Shown here piece by piece: positions 54,240-64,000 of a stretch of DNA of 64,000 nt (position 1 is the first letter of the stretch; each line of letters opens with the position of its first letter). This DNA comes from Hemicordylus capensis (Eukaryota > Chordata > Lepidosauria > Squamata > Cordylidae). A program made the translations under genes and the position numbers. The DNA lies in the NCBI RefSeq assembly GCF_027244095.1, contig NC_069670.1, forward strand, positions 16,821,320 through 16,885,319. The letters run 5' to 3'. The notes below the pieces were generated by a model. That model had not been told where the DNA came from. It saw only the letters and a program-made list of their open reading frames with translations, and did not search any database.

Positions 54240-55402
54240 CAGCAACTGGAGGTTTATTTGGTCTCGTTTTTCACAGGTTAGGCCCATCCCAAACTGGGCC
54301 GGGCTTGACACAGACAGCCCCCCTCGTGCGAGTGGAGTGTGGGAGGCCTGGCACACACAAGGATTTCAAGTAGGGGACAGTGGACACAGTAGAAGTGCAC
54401 AATCAAAGTGCGAGCGGCAGCCACATGCATTTCACGTTTGCACGAGGGGTACCCCCCCTCCCCCTGCCTTGCACGTGCTCCGTCTTCCTCTTGCACCATC
54501 ACAGACAAAAACCGGGCAGGCACGTGGGCCACGCTAGGACCCCGCACAACAGCCCCCTCCCCACATTGCTCCTCCCTCGCTCCCACATCCGTACACTTGC
54601 GACACACCACGCTCTTCCCTACCGGCGACCGCCCGTGGAGCCCTCGTTCTTGCGGCGACCGCCTTCACTGTCCTCGGTCCTCTTGCGTGCCCAGGAGACG
54701 ACGCTGCCGGCGCTACTGAGCTTGGGGAGGAGGGACATTGGGAAGGATCGGAAGGGAGGATCTCTGCGGGGACCCTGTGCTCACACGGGGCCCCGGCAAC
54801 CAACTGGGAGAGCCAGGGAGGCCCAGTAAAGATGGGGAGGAGTTTCAGGAGGCAAACGGAGAACAGAGAAGATAGCTGCCTGTTGGCAATCTGGCCAGGG
54901 TGGGAAAGCCCGGGACCCCCCACGCAACCCACTGCAGCAGAGGTGAAGGACAGTGGGAGGAAGACTGCTCCCTAGTGGTTAGTGTTAATTACATGGACAA
55001 TAGTGGTGGCTCTTCCCTCCTTCTGGCCTGCGACGTACACACCCCGGTGCCACACTCCCCCCGGGACACGCAACTGCTCCCTGTCCTCTCCAAGAACCCG
55101 ATCAGTGGCTTCACATGGCTGCCGCTGAGAGAATGCGCCCACCCCAGCGCTGCTGGGGGAAGGAGCTCGGTGAGTAAAAGCAGGGCAGAAGGCAGGAGAA
55201 GTTGCACTCCCAGGCTTCTCCCCACCCCCTGCAACCTGGGAACAGTCACACCCTCTCCCGCTCCAACAGTAGTCTGCGTTCCCGGCCATCCACAGCGCTT
55301 GCAGCCTCCTGTCCAATCACAGTTGAGAAGGCACCGTGCCAAGGGCCAGCTTCCTGAACAGAAGGTGCACCTGGAAGGCGGGACTTCCTCTTTCGCTCCC
55401 GC
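54240..55402 (-). other. MAP3K11: MAP3K11 3' UTR with poly(A) signal
   Basis: On the minus strand an AATAAA lies at 54,258-54,253, about 1.15 kb after the stop codon. The region is GC-rich and free of recognised repeats, unlike its surroundings, which supports a transcribed 3' UTR. Plus-strand open frames through it have no family features. Confidence 0.6.
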
Positions 55403-63631
<8,229 letters not shown>

Positions 63632-63647
63632 TCAACCCGGAGATCTG

Positions 63648-63678
<31 letters not shown>

Positions 63679-64000
63679 CATTCATCTATCAATCATATTT
63701 CTACACTGCTTGATATAGACATCTCTAGGAGGTGTACGAAGTTAAAACATAGCAAACGCAAAACAATACAAAACAGTTAAAATTAACAGAAGTGGGGGCG
63801 GTGGGATACAATAGCCATCTTCAAATACGATACGATACAATATGATAAATATATGATAGCCATCTTCAACTATCTGAGGGGCTGTCCCATTGCTGCATCA
63901 TCATCATCATCATCATTATCATTATCATCATCAATATTTATTTTATTTTATTAAATATTTAAAATTTAAAATATTATTGATATTATTATTAATAATAGCA
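63648..64000. repeat. (TCTA)n and AT-rich repeat to the right edge
   Basis: (TCTA)n at 63,648-63,680, then 'atatttctacactgcttgat' as at 35,610 (LINE-type tail). Then (ATC)n at 63,897-63,932 and AT-rich sequence to the end. No coding sequence seen; this is a MAP3K11 intron. Confidence 0.75.

Overview
The window is genomic DNA from a vertebrate, most likely a squamate reptile (lizard). Three spliced genes lie in the same order and orientation as on human 11q13.1: EHBP1L1 (+), KCNK7 (-) and MAP3K11 (-). The repeats also point to Squamata: Sauria-type tRNA SINEs with Bov-B-like tails, CR1 and L2 LINE debris, many short hAT-like elements, and abundant microsatellites. I identified the genes by reading exons, splice sites and phases directly and comparing them with remembered family sequences; no database search was run.

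Layout. 1-2,870: upstream flank with no gene recognised, ending in a minisatellite at 2,395-2,806. 2,880-3,450: CpG-rich promoter and first exon of EHBP1L1. 3,274-41,774: EHBP1L1, 20 coding exons joined in one continuous frame (1,642 residues), with an NT-type C2 domain, a long disordered linker, a CH domain, a second disordered linker and a C-terminal bMERB coiled coil. Its introns hold most of the repeats: tRNA-Ala and 5S/tRNA composite SINEs, three related LTR-like fossils all antisense to the gene, and hAT and mariner-like elements with clear target duplications. 43,374-50,746: KCNK7 on the minus strand, three coding exons (313 residues), a two-pore-domain K+ channel subunit tail-to-tail with EHBP1L1. 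Its CpG-rich promoter lies around 50,200-51,000. 54,240-63,549 and beyond the right edge: the 3' part of MAP3K11 (MLK3) on the minus strand: last part of the kinase domain, leucine zipper, CRIB motif and proline-rich tail. The SH3 domain and most of the kinase lie past position 64,000.

The genes are neighbours rather than an operon. EHBP1L1 is a Rab8/Rab10-family effector linking membranes to actin. KCNK7 is a K2P channel subunit. MAP3K11 is a Rac/Cdc42-activated kinase feeding JNK and p38.

Main points of interest: (1) this KCNK7 has canonical filters in both pores (GYG and GLG), whereas human KCNK7 as I recall it has GLE in the second; (2) a SINE family built as 5S-rRNA-like head plus tRNA-Ala-like part plus shared body; (3) two 383-bp hAT-type elements differing at one visible base, each with a perfect 8-bp target duplication and a long internal hairpin; (4) a dispersed motif of about 25 bp that appears to have seeded the minisatellite upstream of EHBP1L1. 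I found no evidence for a wholly new gene system.
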